Below are positions 27,890-36,293 of a stretch of DNA of 36,871 nucleotides, piece by piece. The translations under genes were made by a program, and so were the position numbers. Source of the stretch: Nitrospirales bacterium. Lineage in GTDB: Bacteria > Nitrospirota > Nitrospiria > Nitrospirales > UBA8639. The notes below the pieces were generated by a model. It was not told the origin of the DNA. It did not search any database and saw nothing but the letters and a program-made list of their open reading frames with translations. Positions within the stretch are counted from its first letter, which is position 1, and every line of letters begins with the position of its first letter. The stretch is taken from NCBI GenBank assembly GCA_021604365.1, contig BQIZ01000015.1:1-36871 (forward strand), in the 5' to 3' direction.

Positions 27890-29524
27890 TTAAGGAATGA
27901 AAGGTATGGTTAAATCATTATTCACCGCGTTGTTGTCCGCGTTAACATCGATCCCCCCGGCCGGAGACGGTTTGTCAAGGTCAACATATTGGAACGTACC
28001 AAAGGGTTGGATCTCCTCATCGGTGGGTAATTGGTTGCGGTTCCAGCCTCCTCCAAGCGCTCGGACGAGCGCAACTGAGGCTCTCAGCAGTTCAGCCTTG
28101 ATAACCACTAAGTCGATACGCGCCTCGAGTGTGGCAACCTGCGCATAAATGAGTTCAAGGCTGGACGCCAGCCCGCCCCTATAGAGCTCCGTGGTCAGAT
28201 TTTGCGTCTTGAGTGTGGCTCCAACCGCGGCTCCCTGCCGATTGGCCGCCAGCGTCAACCGGTTGGTCAGGCTCAAATTGTTCTCGACCTCGCGAAAGGC
28301 GTTCAGCACCGTCGAACGGTAACGATCTTCCGTCTCGCGATAGGCCGACCAGGCCTGCTGCAATTGAGCGCGGCGATATCCACCCTGAAAGAGGGGCAAC
28401 GAAACAGTAGATCCGTAAGACCAGAAACTACTGGCGAGCTTGATCAGACTGAACCCGGTATCCTCGAACCCGCCGCCGGCCGAGAACCGGACATCGGGGA
28501 AAAAAGCCGCGCGGGCAATGCCGATGACCCGGTTGGCCTGTGCCATCCGGCGCTCCATCCCGGCGATATCGGGCCGCCGCTCCAGCAAGGTGGAAGGGAT
28601 TGTTCTGGGAATGGCGAAATCCGCCACCCGAAGATCATCGACCGGTTCGATCGTGAAGCTGTTCGGTGCCATGTTGACGAGAATGGCGATCGCCTGTTCG
28701 GCTACTTGGCGTTGGCCTTGAATTTGGGCTAATTTCGTTTCCGTGCTGAACAGCAGCGATTCGACGCGGGCGACATCGAGCGCCGACGCGATGGCGCCGG
28801 CAAACTGGGCCTTGACGAGTGTGAGCACGCTTCTATAGAGGTCGATCGATTGGGTATAGATTGCCGCCTGTGCGTCGAATCCTCGGAGGGTGAAATAGTT
28901 CGCCCCGATTTCCGCCTGTAGGCTGAGCCGCGCGAGCCCATACTCGGCAGCGCGCTCTTCGGCCCGGTAGAGTTCGGCACGGGTGGCATTGCGAAGCGCC
29001 GACCAAAAATCCGGTTCCCAGGACGCGAGCCCCCCGGTGGTAATGGCCACTTCCCGATTGTCCTCGCCGAGACCGCGAAACAGACTATTGTCGGATTGTC
29101 TATTGTTCGAAGCGCCAAACCCCAGACCGGCGTGAGGAAGGTACTGCGACCTGGCCCTCATCATCACATCGCGAGCCTGGACAAACCGTTCTGCTGCGGC
29201 CTGCAGATCCGGATTGGCTCCCATGGCCTGTTCTTCAAGGCTGTTCAGGATTGGATCATTAAAAAGTTGCCACCAATCCGGACGGAGTTCATCATCCGAG
29301 GGTTTCGCCTCGACGAAGGGACTTGCCCCCTTCCATGAGACGGGGACGACATATTGAGGCGGATCATAGCTGGGCGCCAGATCGACGGCTGGGAACCAAT
29401 TACACGCCGGTAAATTGAGCGTCAGCAGTAACAAAACAAACCGCCAGGCATAACTCCAAAAGATGCCCGGAACTTCCGGTCTCGGGTGTACGCGCTCGCC
29501 CACCATCGGTATAGGGCTTCTCAT
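27890..29524 (-). CDS. NodT/TolC-family outer-membrane efflux lipoprotein
   Basis: A 544-residue outer-membrane channel of a tripartite RND pump. The N-terminus has a hydrophobic segment (RFVLLLLTLNLPACNWF) with a lipobox LPAC, so Cys41 would be the lipidated residue. The start overlaps the stop of the adaptor gene as ATGA at 29521-29524. Two OEP repeats follow: the first has LQAAAERFVQARDVMMRARS and ANYFTLRGFDAQAAIYTQS, the second has LLERRPDIAGMERRMAQANR, SLPLFQGGYRRAQLQQAWSA and LYRGGLASSLELIYAQ, all family landmarks. The last 40 residues are Asn/Asp-rich and extend beyond the usual end. The substrate is not evident from sequence; operon structure ties it to the permease and adaptor upstream. 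Confidence 0.92.
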   Translation of the reverse strand: MRSPIPMVGERVHPRPEVPGIFWSYAWRFVLLLLTLNLPACNWFPAVDLAPSYDPPQYVVPVSWKGASPFVEAKPSDDELRPDWWQLFNDPILNSLEEQAMGANPDLQAAAERFVQARDVMMRARSQYLPHAGLGFGASNNRQSDNSLFRGLGEDNREVAITTGGLASWEPDFWSALRNATRAELYRAEERAAEYGLARLSLQAEIGANYFTLRGFDAQAAIYTQSIDLYRSVLTLVKAQFAGAIASALDVARVESLLFSTETKLAQIQGQRQVAEQAIAILVNMAPNSFTIEPVDDLRVADFAIPRTIPSTLLERRPDIAGMERRMAQANRVIGIARAAFFPDVRFSAGGGFEDTGFSLIKLASSFWSYGSTVSLPLFQGGYRRAQLQQAWSAYRETEDRYRSTVLNAFREVENNLSLTNRLTLAANRQGAAVGATLKTQNLTTELYRGGLASSLELIYAQVATLEARIDLVVIKAELLRASVALVRALGGGWNRNQLPTDEEIQPFGTFQYVDLDKPSPAGGIDVNADNNAVNNDLTIPFIP

Positions 29525-30861
29525 GGTGAAACGTGTTCCTTGGATGCCGCAACTCCCATTGGCGCAGGAGCGATCGGAGGCGCAGAAACATCCATTGACG
29601 CAGGAGCTTCCATTGGCGGGGAAGCCTCCATCGACGCAGGACCTTTCATTGGGGGAGGACCTTGCATCGGCCCAGCACCCTCTGTTGAAACAGGCCCGTT
29701 TAATTGGTCATAACCAGGGGCCGGCGTCACGATACGCACCGTGTCTCCCTCGAGCAATGCCGCGCTCGGGTTGTTCACGATGCGGTCGGAGGTGGAAACC
29801 CCCTCGGCCACTTCCACGGCGCTGTCTAGGAGTTTGCTCACGATTATCGGTTTGAAGCGCACTCGGTCATCCTCTCCCACCACAGCCAACTGTGTGCCGT
29901 GCTCCTGGAACACCAACGCGGTAGACGGAATCATGAACACTTCCCTGTCAACCGGCGCCGTGAGGTGGACCTGGGCATAGGAGCCAGGCCAGAGGGCCCT
30001 GTCCTCGTTTTCGATCGTGAATATGGTGATCGCGGTGCGTGTGCTGACGTCGAATCCACGAGCGACGGTCAGAAATTTTGCGGTAAAATGACGATTCGGC
30101 AATTGCGGCACCGTCACATCGGCTGTCAGACCAGGCTGGAGGAAGGGCCCGAACGATTCCGGCACGGAGACAAAGAGGCGCAGCAAACTCACGTCAGCCA
30201 CAGTAAAGAGATTGCTGACCGAACCGGGAGAACTAATCGTGCCTTCTTTGTTCACGTAATCACCGACATTAATATTACGGACGGTCACCACACCATCATA
30301 GGGCGCGACAATGGTTTTGAATCGAATCAGCGCCTCGAAGTTTCTGACGTTCTGCTCTGCTGCCCTGACCTTCGCCAATTCAGCTTTGGCCTCCGCCACC
30401 TTTACCGAGATCGACTGTTCGGAAACTGCATGGTTTTTGCGCAGGGCCAACCAACGCTTTGCGGTGATTTCAGCGAGGGCATAGATGGCGCGCACCGATT
30501 CCAGGTCCGCTTTGGCCTGTGCATATTGGGCGTCGAGAGCCGGCGCGTTGATTTCAGCGAGGATATCGCCTTTTTTCACCTGGGCGCCGTAGTCCTTGTA
30601 CCACATCTTCACATAACCGGAGACCTGTGCGTAGATGGGCGCCTGAAACCAGGCCTGAATATTGCCGGGAAGCGTAATGGTCTCGGTTGGCGGCACCGGC
30701 TTTGCGTAAATGACGGCCACGGTGGAGACGGCGTTTTTGTGCGTCTCCTCGCGTAGCAAAGAGGCGTCGCTTTTGCTCTCATAAACCCGATAGCCGAGGT
30801 AGAGGACACACAGCAGTGCCGCTGAGATGACCATGAGCCTTCCACGTAGGGTCTTATTCAT
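29521..30861 (-). CDS. RND efflux periplasmic adaptor (membrane fusion protein)
   Basis: The ATG at 30859-30861 lies inside the last codons of the permease C-half (8-nt overlap), giving 446 residues. A longer frame to 30990 would run deep inside the permease gene and lacks a start site. Residues 8-26 form a membrane anchor. The barrel-sandwich (lipoyl-like) half reads SGYVKMWYKDYGAQVKKGDI (81-100), an alpha-hairpin spans about 108-190, and the second half contains VAPYDGVVTVRNINVGDYV. Beta-barrel and membrane-proximal domains follow. The C-terminal tail (about 388-435) consists of eight imperfect Pro/Met-rich hexapeptides (GAGPMQ, GPPPMK, GPASME, ASPPME, APASMD and others) not normal for the family. 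It bridges permease and outer-membrane channel. Substrate unknown. Confidence 0.93.
   Translation of the reverse strand: MNKTLRGRLMVISAALLCVLYLGYRVYESKSDASLLREETHKNAVSTVAVIYAKPVPPTETITLPGNIQAWFQAPIYAQVSGYVKMWYKDYGAQVKKGDILAEINAPALDAQYAQAKADLESVRAIYALAEITAKRWLALRKNHAVSEQSISVKVAEAKAELAKVRAAEQNVRNFEALIRFKTIVAPYDGVVTVRNINVGDYVNKEGTISSPGSVSNLFTVADVSLLRLFVSVPESFGPFLQPGLTADVTVPQLPNRHFTAKFLTVARGFDVSTRTAITIFTIENEDRALWPGSYAQVHLTAPVDREVFMIPSTALVFQEHGTQLAVVGEDDRVRFKPIIVSKLLDSAVEVAEGVSTSDRIVNNPSAALLEGDTVRIVTPAPGYDQLNGPVSTEGAGPMQGPPPMKGPASMEASPPMEAPASMDVSAPPIAPAPMGVAASKEHVSP
29555..29698 (-). repeat. Eight-copy 18-bp imperfect tandem repeat inside the adaptor gene
   Basis: Consecutive 18-base units start at 29555, 29573, 29591, 29609, 29627, 29645, 29663 and 29681. 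Clear ones on the plus strand are TCCATTGACGCAGGAGCT, TCCATTGGCGGGGAAGCC, TCCATCGACGCAGGACCT and TTCATTGGGGGAGGACCT; the outer copies are more diverged. The period keeps the reading frame, so copy number could vary without breaking the protein. Confidence 0.85.
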
Positions 30862-32566
30862 TTTGTATATGGTCCTTCTGACGAGCCGCTCGCCTGTTGT
30901 AAACAATTGCGTAGACGCAGGGCACGAAAAACAGAGTGAAGAGGGTGGCCATGAGCAAGCCGCCGATGACGGCCCGACCCAGCGGCGCATTCGCAGAATA
31001 CCCTGTTGCCATGGGGACCATCCCGAAAATCATGGCCGAAGCCGTCATGAGCACCGGACGGAAGCGGGTCGTTCCGGCTTCAACCGCGGCCCGTAACGCA
31101 TCGCCGTGCTCTTTGAGCTGATCACGCGCATAGGTCACAACGAGGATAGAATTGGCGGTTGCGGTGCCCATGGTCATGATGGCGCCCGTCAGCGCGGGTT
31201 CCGAAAGACGGGTATGGGTCAGAAATAATGCCCACGCAATCCCCGCCAACGCCCCGGGCAGGGCCGTAATGATGATGAATGGATCCAGCCAGGATTGAAA
31301 GTTGACGACGATCAGCAAATAGATCAGCATGACCGCGGCGAACAGTCCGACGATCAGCTCGAAATAGGCGTCGTGCATCAGGGAGGCCTGACCATGGATT
31401 TCGAGCGCGGCGGTATGAGGCATCTCGGCCTCCATGTCCTTGGCAATCTTTTCGACATCCGCCAGCACACCACCGAGGTCTCGCCCTTCGGCAGAGACAT
31501 AGATGTTGAACAGGGGCATAATGTTCCCATGCGTGATCACGCCCGGCGTGCCCGTCGCGGTAATGTCGGCTAAATTGCCGAGGAGCTGCATCTCCTGCCC
31601 TTCCGGATCCTTCGAAGAAGTACTTGAGGCCTGGACCGGAATGGTCTTTAGACTATTGACGCTGTTGATCTGAGGCTGCGGCGTATAGACATTGATCAGG
31701 TACGACATGCCGGTACTGGGATCGAGCCAATAGATTTGGTCGGTCTGTTGGCTCCCGGCAGTTGTCATGAGTACGTTGTCGGCCATATCCTTCAGGGACC
31801 TGTTAACCCCGAGTCCGAATGTGCGATTGCCTTCGACCATGATGGTCGGCGTGGCCATTGTCTGCTGGATCACCACGTCCGCGGCGCCGGGGATTTCGCG
31901 AAACTTGCCCACCAATTTTCTGGCATACTCAAAATTGGGGTACATGTCCGGGCCGTTGATTTGCACATCGATCGGCGCAGGCGCGCCGAAGTTGAGAATT
32001 TTTGCGGTGAGATCGGACGGCTGGAAGGTGAATTCGGTTCCCGGGTAGCGTTCCCTTAAGCCCTTACGGAGAATTTTCCGATACTCCCACACCGGTGACT
32101 TTTCATCATTCAGGAGAATCGTGAGGTCACAATCCTGGGAGCCGATTGTCGGCGTCGGAATGAAAGCAAGGTTGTGTGGTCCGACCGGCAGGCCGCAGTT
32201 ACTCACGATATTTTCGACATGACCGGGCAGCAACTCCTCGATGCTGTTGGAGACAAGCGTGGCAATGCGTCCTGAAACCTCAATGCGCGTCCCGAGCGGT
32301 GCCCGCATATGCATCGTCATGATGTCCGACCTGATCTCAGGAAAGTAATCCCGCCCGAGGAAGAAGAAGAGGGACAGGGAACTCACCGCGATGGCAAGAG
32401 CGATCGCCACGAAGACGCCACGGTTGGCGATAGCCTGTTCGAGCAGCGCACCGTAGCCCCCGCGGAATCGATTGAAGGCGCGTTCGAACCCATTCTGAAA
32501 GCGGACAAAAATATTCCGCGATCCTTTCGCATTGGGCTCTCCGTGAGGTTCATGCTGCTGCGACAT
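30854..32566 (-). CDS. RND efflux permease, C-terminal half (split gene)
   Basis: A 570-residue protein equal to the second half of an AcrB-like RND permease. It begins with a cytoplasmic linker (SRNIFVRFQNGFERAFNRFR), then TM7 (VFVAIALAIAVSSLSLFFFL, about 51-70), the PC1/PC2 periplasmic loop, and TM8-TM12 (FAAVMLIYLLIVVNF, FIIITALPGALAGIAW, AIMTMGTATANSILVV and others). ATG 32566 has AAGGA five bases upstream and overlaps the N-half by 17 nt in the +1 frame. In TM10, the Lys that in AcrB takes part in proton relay is replaced (TATANSI); some RND subfamilies naturally have this. The two halves together make about 1,070 residues, the normal full length. Confidence 0.92.
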   Translation of the reverse strand: MSQQHEPHGEPNAKGSRNIFVRFQNGFERAFNRFRGGYGALLEQAIANRGVFVAIALAIAVSSLSLFFFLGRDYFPEIRSDIMTMHMRAPLGTRIEVSGRIATLVSNSIEELLPGHVENIVSNCGLPVGPHNLAFIPTPTIGSQDCDLTILLNDEKSPVWEYRKILRKGLRERYPGTEFTFQPSDLTAKILNFGAPAPIDVQINGPDMYPNFEYARKLVGKFREIPGAADVVIQQTMATPTIMVEGNRTFGLGVNRSLKDMADNVLMTTAGSQQTDQIYWLDPSTGMSYLINVYTPQPQINSVNSLKTIPVQASSTSSKDPEGQEMQLLGNLADITATGTPGVITHGNIMPLFNIYVSAEGRDLGGVLADVEKIAKDMEAEMPHTAALEIHGQASLMHDAYFELIVGLFAAVMLIYLLIVVNFQSWLDPFIIITALPGALAGIAWALFLTHTRLSEPALTGAIMTMGTATANSILVVTYARDQLKEHGDALRAAVEAGTTRFRPVLMTASAMIFGMVPMATGYSANAPLGRAVIGGLLMATLFTLFFVPCVYAIVYNRRAARQKDHIQNE

Positions 32567-34049
32567 GGTGATCCTTCAGCATATATTTGGCCATAGTCGG
32601 CACCAGTGTGCGTGAAAAAATAAAGGAGGCGAGCATCGCAATAATGACCGCCTCTGCCATGGGCTTAAACAGGTAGCCGGCAACCCCGCCCAGTTCAAAG
32701 AGCGGGAGCCAGACGATCGCGATGCAAAGGGTGGCAACGAAGGTCGGGACAACGATTTCATTGGCAGCGTCGATGATAGCCTGTTCGAGCGGTTTACCCA
32801 TTTCGATATGGCGATCGATATTCTCGATCATCACGGTCGCATCGTCGACCAGAATGCCAACAGCCAGCGCTAACCCGCCCAAGGTCATCACGTTGATCGT
32901 TTCTTCGAGCAGATGAAGACCGATGATGGCGGTCAGAATGGACAGCGGAATCGAGGTCCAGACAATGACCGTCGCACGCCATGAGCCGAGCAGCAACAGC
33001 ACGATGAGGCCAACCAGCCCACCGGCCATCAGCATTTCATGCAAGACGTCCGAGATCGAATCCTTCACGAAAGTCGAGGCGTCATTGACGAGCTTGATCT
33101 CCACGCCCTCGGGAGAGATTTGCTCGGCGCGCGGGATCATTTTCTTGATCCCATCGACGACGTCGAGAGTCGAGGCCTCCGTGCTTTTCATCGCGACCAG
33201 GATGACGGTCTGTTTTCCCTTCACCAGGACCGAGTTCTGTTGCACCCGCCCCATGAGACGAACAGTGGCGACGTCGCGCAAATAGACAAACGCGTTGCCT
33301 TCCCGCTTGATCGGGAAATCGGCGAAATCCTCAATCTTCAACGGTGACGCGTTCGTCATAACGATCCAGTCGGTCTCCTTGATCTTCACATCGCCGGAAG
33401 GCAGCACGAGGTATTGCTGTTGGAGGGCATTGTGAACGTCCGCCGGAGTGAGCTGACGGGCAAGCAATTTCTGTTGATCAAGGTTGACCATGACCTGCAT
33501 GTCCTGACCGCCGTAGGGGTGCGGTAGAACGATCCCGGGTACCGTCACGAGCAAGGGGCGGATTCGCATGTAGACGAGATTGTAAAGTTCCGCGGGCGTC
33601 AGGTGATCGGAGCTAATTTGGAGCATGGCCACCGGGATGGAGGATGGAGCGAGGCGCATGACCATGGGCGGGGAAATATCGGGCGGCAGCGCATTGACGA
33701 CGTTTTGGGCAATGCCCACGATATCCGCTTCGGCCCTCCCCACGTCGACATCGTCCTGGAGAAAAATATTCGTGATGCTGCTGCCGAAGTAGGATTGGCT
33801 ATGGATGTACTTGATGCCTTCCACCGTCGAGGTAAGAAAGCGTTCGAACAAATAGGTGATGCGCCCTTCCACCTGCTGCGGCAGCATGCCGGAGTAAATC
33901 CAAACCACGGAGGTGACAGGAATCGTGATATTGGGGAAGATGTCGGTCGGCATGTGGCGTATGGTGTTGATCCCCAATACTATAATGAGGATGGTCATGA
34001 CGACGAAGGTGTAGGGCCGTCGCAGGGCAATGAGGACAAGTTGGTTCAT
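32550..34049 (-). CDS. RND efflux permease, N-terminal half (split gene)
   Basis: A 499-residue protein equal to TM1-TM6 plus the PN1/PN2 porter loop of an RND permease. The start is ATG 34049, with GGGAGG eight bases ahead. TM1 is at about 12-30 (YTFVVMTILIIVLGI), followed by MPTDIFPNITIPVTSVVWIY, a hallmark of the family. TM4 holds the proton-relay pair Asp402-Asp403 (GILVDDATVMIEN). TM6 ends in LVPTMAKYMLKDHH and the frame stops at VAAA, in the cytoplasmic linker where other RND proteins continue into TM7. It is first in a four-gene operon in which every junction overlaps (17, 8 and 4 nt), implying tight co-translation. Whether two chains assemble into one pump or the split is a recent frameshift is open. 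The class fits HAE1-type efflux; substrate unknown. Confidence 0.93.
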   Translation of the reverse strand: MNQLVLIALRRPYTFVVMTILIIVLGINTIRHMPTDIFPNITIPVTSVVWIYSGMLPQQVEGRITYLFERFLTSTVEGIKYIHSQSYFGSSITNIFLQDDVDVGRAEADIVGIAQNVVNALPPDISPPMVMRLAPSSIPVAMLQISSDHLTPAELYNLVYMRIRPLLVTVPGIVLPHPYGGQDMQVMVNLDQQKLLARQLTPADVHNALQQQYLVLPSGDVKIKETDWIVMTNASPLKIEDFADFPIKREGNAFVYLRDVATVRLMGRVQQNSVLVKGKQTVILVAMKSTEASTLDVVDGIKKMIPRAEQISPEGVEIKLVNDASTFVKDSISDVLHEMLMAGGLVGLIVLLLLGSWRATVIVWTSIPLSILTAIIGLHLLEETINVMTLGGLALAVGILVDDATVMIENIDRHIEMGKPLEQAIIDAANEIVVPTFVATLCIAIVWLPLFELGGVAGYLFKPMAEAVIIAMLASFIFSRTLVPTMAKYMLKDHHVAAA

Positions 34050-34308
34050 GCGCGAAGCCTCCCAAAATCGGTTGGAATTTCTCCCATGTTGGATGCCATT
34101 TTATTTAAACAACCTCTTTTGGTTTCTGTGATCCGGGCACCATAACTCTAAAACTTTCCCTCTAGCCCTTAGCAAAATCCTTACCAAATTAAAATTGGTT
34201 GATCTTCACAGATTAACCAGAGCAGAGCGTGCGCACTTTATGGCGCAAACCGTCGTCGTCAGCTCTACGTCAAAAGAGTTGAACAAGCAAAGCTATAAGG
34301 AATTCGGT

Positions 34309-34346
34309 GTGAGTTTTTGCACTGAGTGCATTGTGCGAATACTCAC
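34309..34346. promoter_or_regulatory. Nested palindrome, possible operator
   Basis: The inner arms TGCACT and AGTGCA (34318-34330, one-base spacer) lie within outer arms GTGAGT (34309-34314) and ACTCAC (34341-34346). It sits about 260 bp from both divergent starts. The symmetry suggests a dimeric regulator site, but no regulator gene is adjacent. Confidence 0.35.
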
Positions 34347-34563
34347 CATTTTTTCAGACGAGAGAACGTTGTCTCGGGTAAGGAGACATAGAGAAATGGT
34401 TCAAAATATGGCGGTTACGTCGATTTTCTATAGGCCATCGAAGCATTTCCCAATTGGTATTTATCTTGCTGTTACATCAACTGCAGTTATGCAGTAGGCC
34501 GCACAAAGATCAGCGGATCTGTTTGAAAATTGATTCACCCTCGTTTATTCATTTTGCGGATTA

Positions 34564-34586
34564 GACCTCTAATACCGTTAGAGGTC
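34564..34586. promoter_or_regulatory. Perfect 9-bp inverted repeat just upstream of modA
   Basis: GACCTCTAA (34564-34572) and TTAGAGGTC (34578-34586) are separated by TACCG and end 15 bases before the modA ATG. As DNA it could be an operator; as RNA it would be a hairpin beside the ribosome-binding region, where no good Shine-Dalgarno is otherwise visible. It does not resemble the E. coli ModE site, which is built on TATA-containing arms. Confidence 0.5.
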
Positions 34587-34601
34587 GGAAAGTTGAGCAT
34601 C

Positions 34602-35405
34602 ATGATGGGAATTCGGAATTTTGCTATGGCGATAGCGCTGGTTGTTGGCATCCTCGGTGTCGCGGCAACCGGAGAGCCTGTTCAGGCTGAAGCTCTGACC
34701 ATTGGGGCTGCCCCAAGCTTGAGGGCAGCATTACAGGAAATTGTGCCGATGTTCGAGAAAGAATATGATGCGGCCATAAAGGTCGTGTACGGTCCGTCGC
34801 AAACATTTCGCCGGAAAATTGAAAAGGGAGCTCCGATCGATGTGTTTCTCCCTGCGGCGGTTGGGGAAGTCGAAAAGCTGCAACACAAGGGACTGACGCT
34901 CAACGGAGGGCCTCGAATCTACGCGCAGACCTCTCTCGTGCTCGTCATGTCATCGGCCTCGCGCGTCATGCCGATCTCCTTTCGTGAGGCGATGCCCAAT
35001 GGAGAGATCCGCATGGCTCTTGGGAATCCGAAAACTTCGTCGCTGGGAGAAATCACGGCACAAGCACTCGCCAAGCTCGATCCCGCCTATAAGAGCCGAT
35101 TCAAGCTAGTCCATGCAGCGCATGCTGAGGATATCGCGAACCTGATTCACACAGGGAAGGCAGACATGGGCATCATCTATCGCGTGGATGCGATCAACAA
35201 CCCGCAAGTGCGCATCATTGAAGAAAATCCTGCCGGAATGCATATACCGGTCCTATTCGGGGAAGCGGTAGTGTCGACTTGTCGAGAGGCATCCATGAAG
35301 GTCGCGCAGGAGTTTTTCGATTTCATCATGAGTCCTCGCATACAAAAACTTCTCGTCAAATATGGCTTTGATCATGGTTTTGATTCCGTGTCATCGAATG
35401 GATGA
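34602..35405 (+). CDS. modA: ModA-like periplasmic molybdate/oxyanion-binding protein
   Basis: A 267-residue solute-binding protein. I take ATG 34602 (ATG 34605 is equivalent) because it starts a clear signal peptide (IRNFAMAIALVVGILGVAAT, cleavage near PVQAEA, about residue 30). A longer TTG frame from 34530 would bury that signal and run through the inverted repeat. Family landmarks: LTIGAAPSLRAALQEIVPMF, then VVYGPSQTFRRKIEKGAPID, which corresponds to the GSSG-IxxGAPAD oxyanion site, and MGIIYRVDAINNPQVRII near the C-terminus. The binding loop reads GPSQ instead of GSSG, so the ligand may be molybdate, tungstate or a related oxyanion. No modB or modC is adjacent, so the transporter partners must be elsewhere. 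Confidence 0.85.
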   Translation: MMGIRNFAMAIALVVGILGVAATGEPVQAEALTIGAAPSLRAALQEIVPMFEKEYDAAIKVVYGPSQTFRRKIEKGAPIDVFLPAAVGEVEKLQHKGLTLNGGPRIYAQTSLVLVMSSASRVMPISFREAMPNGEIRMALGNPKTSSLGEITAQALAKLDPAYKSRFKLVHAAHAEDIANLIHTGKADMGIIYRVDAINNPQVRIIEENPAGMHIPVLFGEAVVSTCREASMKVAQEFFDFIMSPRIQKLLVKYGFDHGFDSVSSNG

Positions 35406-36293
35406 CGTGGGGGTAGAAAGGATTTTGAGCCTACGTATGCCCTAGAGGCATGATTAGGCGATGCTGAGAAAGAGCCCTGAGACAGTTCACCATTCTCGCC
35501 TCTCGTCGCGACGGTGGGTTATGCGACGCCTGCCTCGCAGAAAACGTACCCTGTGTTCATCGAACGAATAAACACAGTTCGCTTTGAGCCAGAAACCAGA
35601 GTCCCCCTGCTACCTCGCTTAATATAAGCGGATTCGTCGTGGCTCTGGAAGCCTGTGGAGTTTCGTCACGACTTGGATCGAATACAGAGGCAGCACCAGG
35701 CGGGACAGGCAGCGGTATGGTAATCGGGAAACGCGTTACCTTGGAAATTGCGATTCGTCATTCTCTCAGTGCCTGTCGCAATTGTGTGGCCGCAGGGCGA
35801 ATGTCATTCTCGAGGCAGCAAGCAGTGTCTGCCGGTCATAGCTTAGCCGATCACCGATGCGCTCAATATTTGGGTCCACCGTTGAAAAGTTCGGAGTACG
35901 TGAATATCCCCCGCATATTGTCCTACACGTGAAAACACATTGGGCACACGAGAGCCCAAGCGTTTCCTGGTTGTCAACCAATTTAAATGCCATCTTTAAT
36001 CCATGCCGCGTCGTACATGCTTTCACCACCTTCTCCTTCGTCAACAAGGTCCTGCAATTACCCCTTGCTCTAGAGAGTCTATGCATCCCCCGAGCAGGAG
36101 TGGCAGGACAGCCAAGGTTGACCCAGCTCAATGATAGACAGGAGGTTTGCCAATCGGTTCATTTGGAGATTTGGTCCTCTAGGTATGGCGACCTTCGAAG
36201 AACCGGTAAGTGGCGACTCCTGGCTCAGAGGCTAATGGTAGAGAGACCCTGCTCGCAAGTCCAGGGGAAAGGGATCATACAGAACGGAAAGAT
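35406..36293. other. Non-coding or decayed region between modA and cydB
   Basis: About 890 bp between convergent genes. Several frames exist on both strands (for example 35639-35932 plus and 35766-36131 minus), but none has a ribosome site, a recognisable domain or plausible composition. A weak stem (ATGCC/GGCAT near 35437-35451) could end the modA transcript. It may be an eroded gene, which I cannot identify. Confidence 0.45.

Larger units (their letters stand above)
34050..34601. other. Divergent intergenic region between efflux operon and modA
   Basis: About 550 bp carrying the promoters of two divergent units. Apart from the two inverted repeats listed separately, it has no supported gene; a 100-codon frame at 34195-34497 shows no domain or ribosome site. 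Confidence 0.55.

Noticed and set aside
29463-30756. Plus-strand frames of 130 and 285 codons across the adaptor gene
   Set aside because: Antisense shadows of a gene with clear domains; no domain of their own.
34195-34497. 100-codon plus-strand frame upstream of modA
   Set aside because: No domain, no ribosome site, and it runs through the nested palindrome in a promoter region.
35766-36131. 121-codon Cys-containing minus-strand frame between modA and cydB
   Set aside because: Cysteines are not in a recognisable binding pattern, and there is no start site or family match; at most an eroded gene.
36205-36275. tRNA-like stretch (GCTCAGAGGCTAATGGTAGAG and onward)
   Set aside because: The D-arm-like string is not followed by a T-arm GGTTCGA-type motif or matching acceptor stem, so it does not fold as a tRNA.
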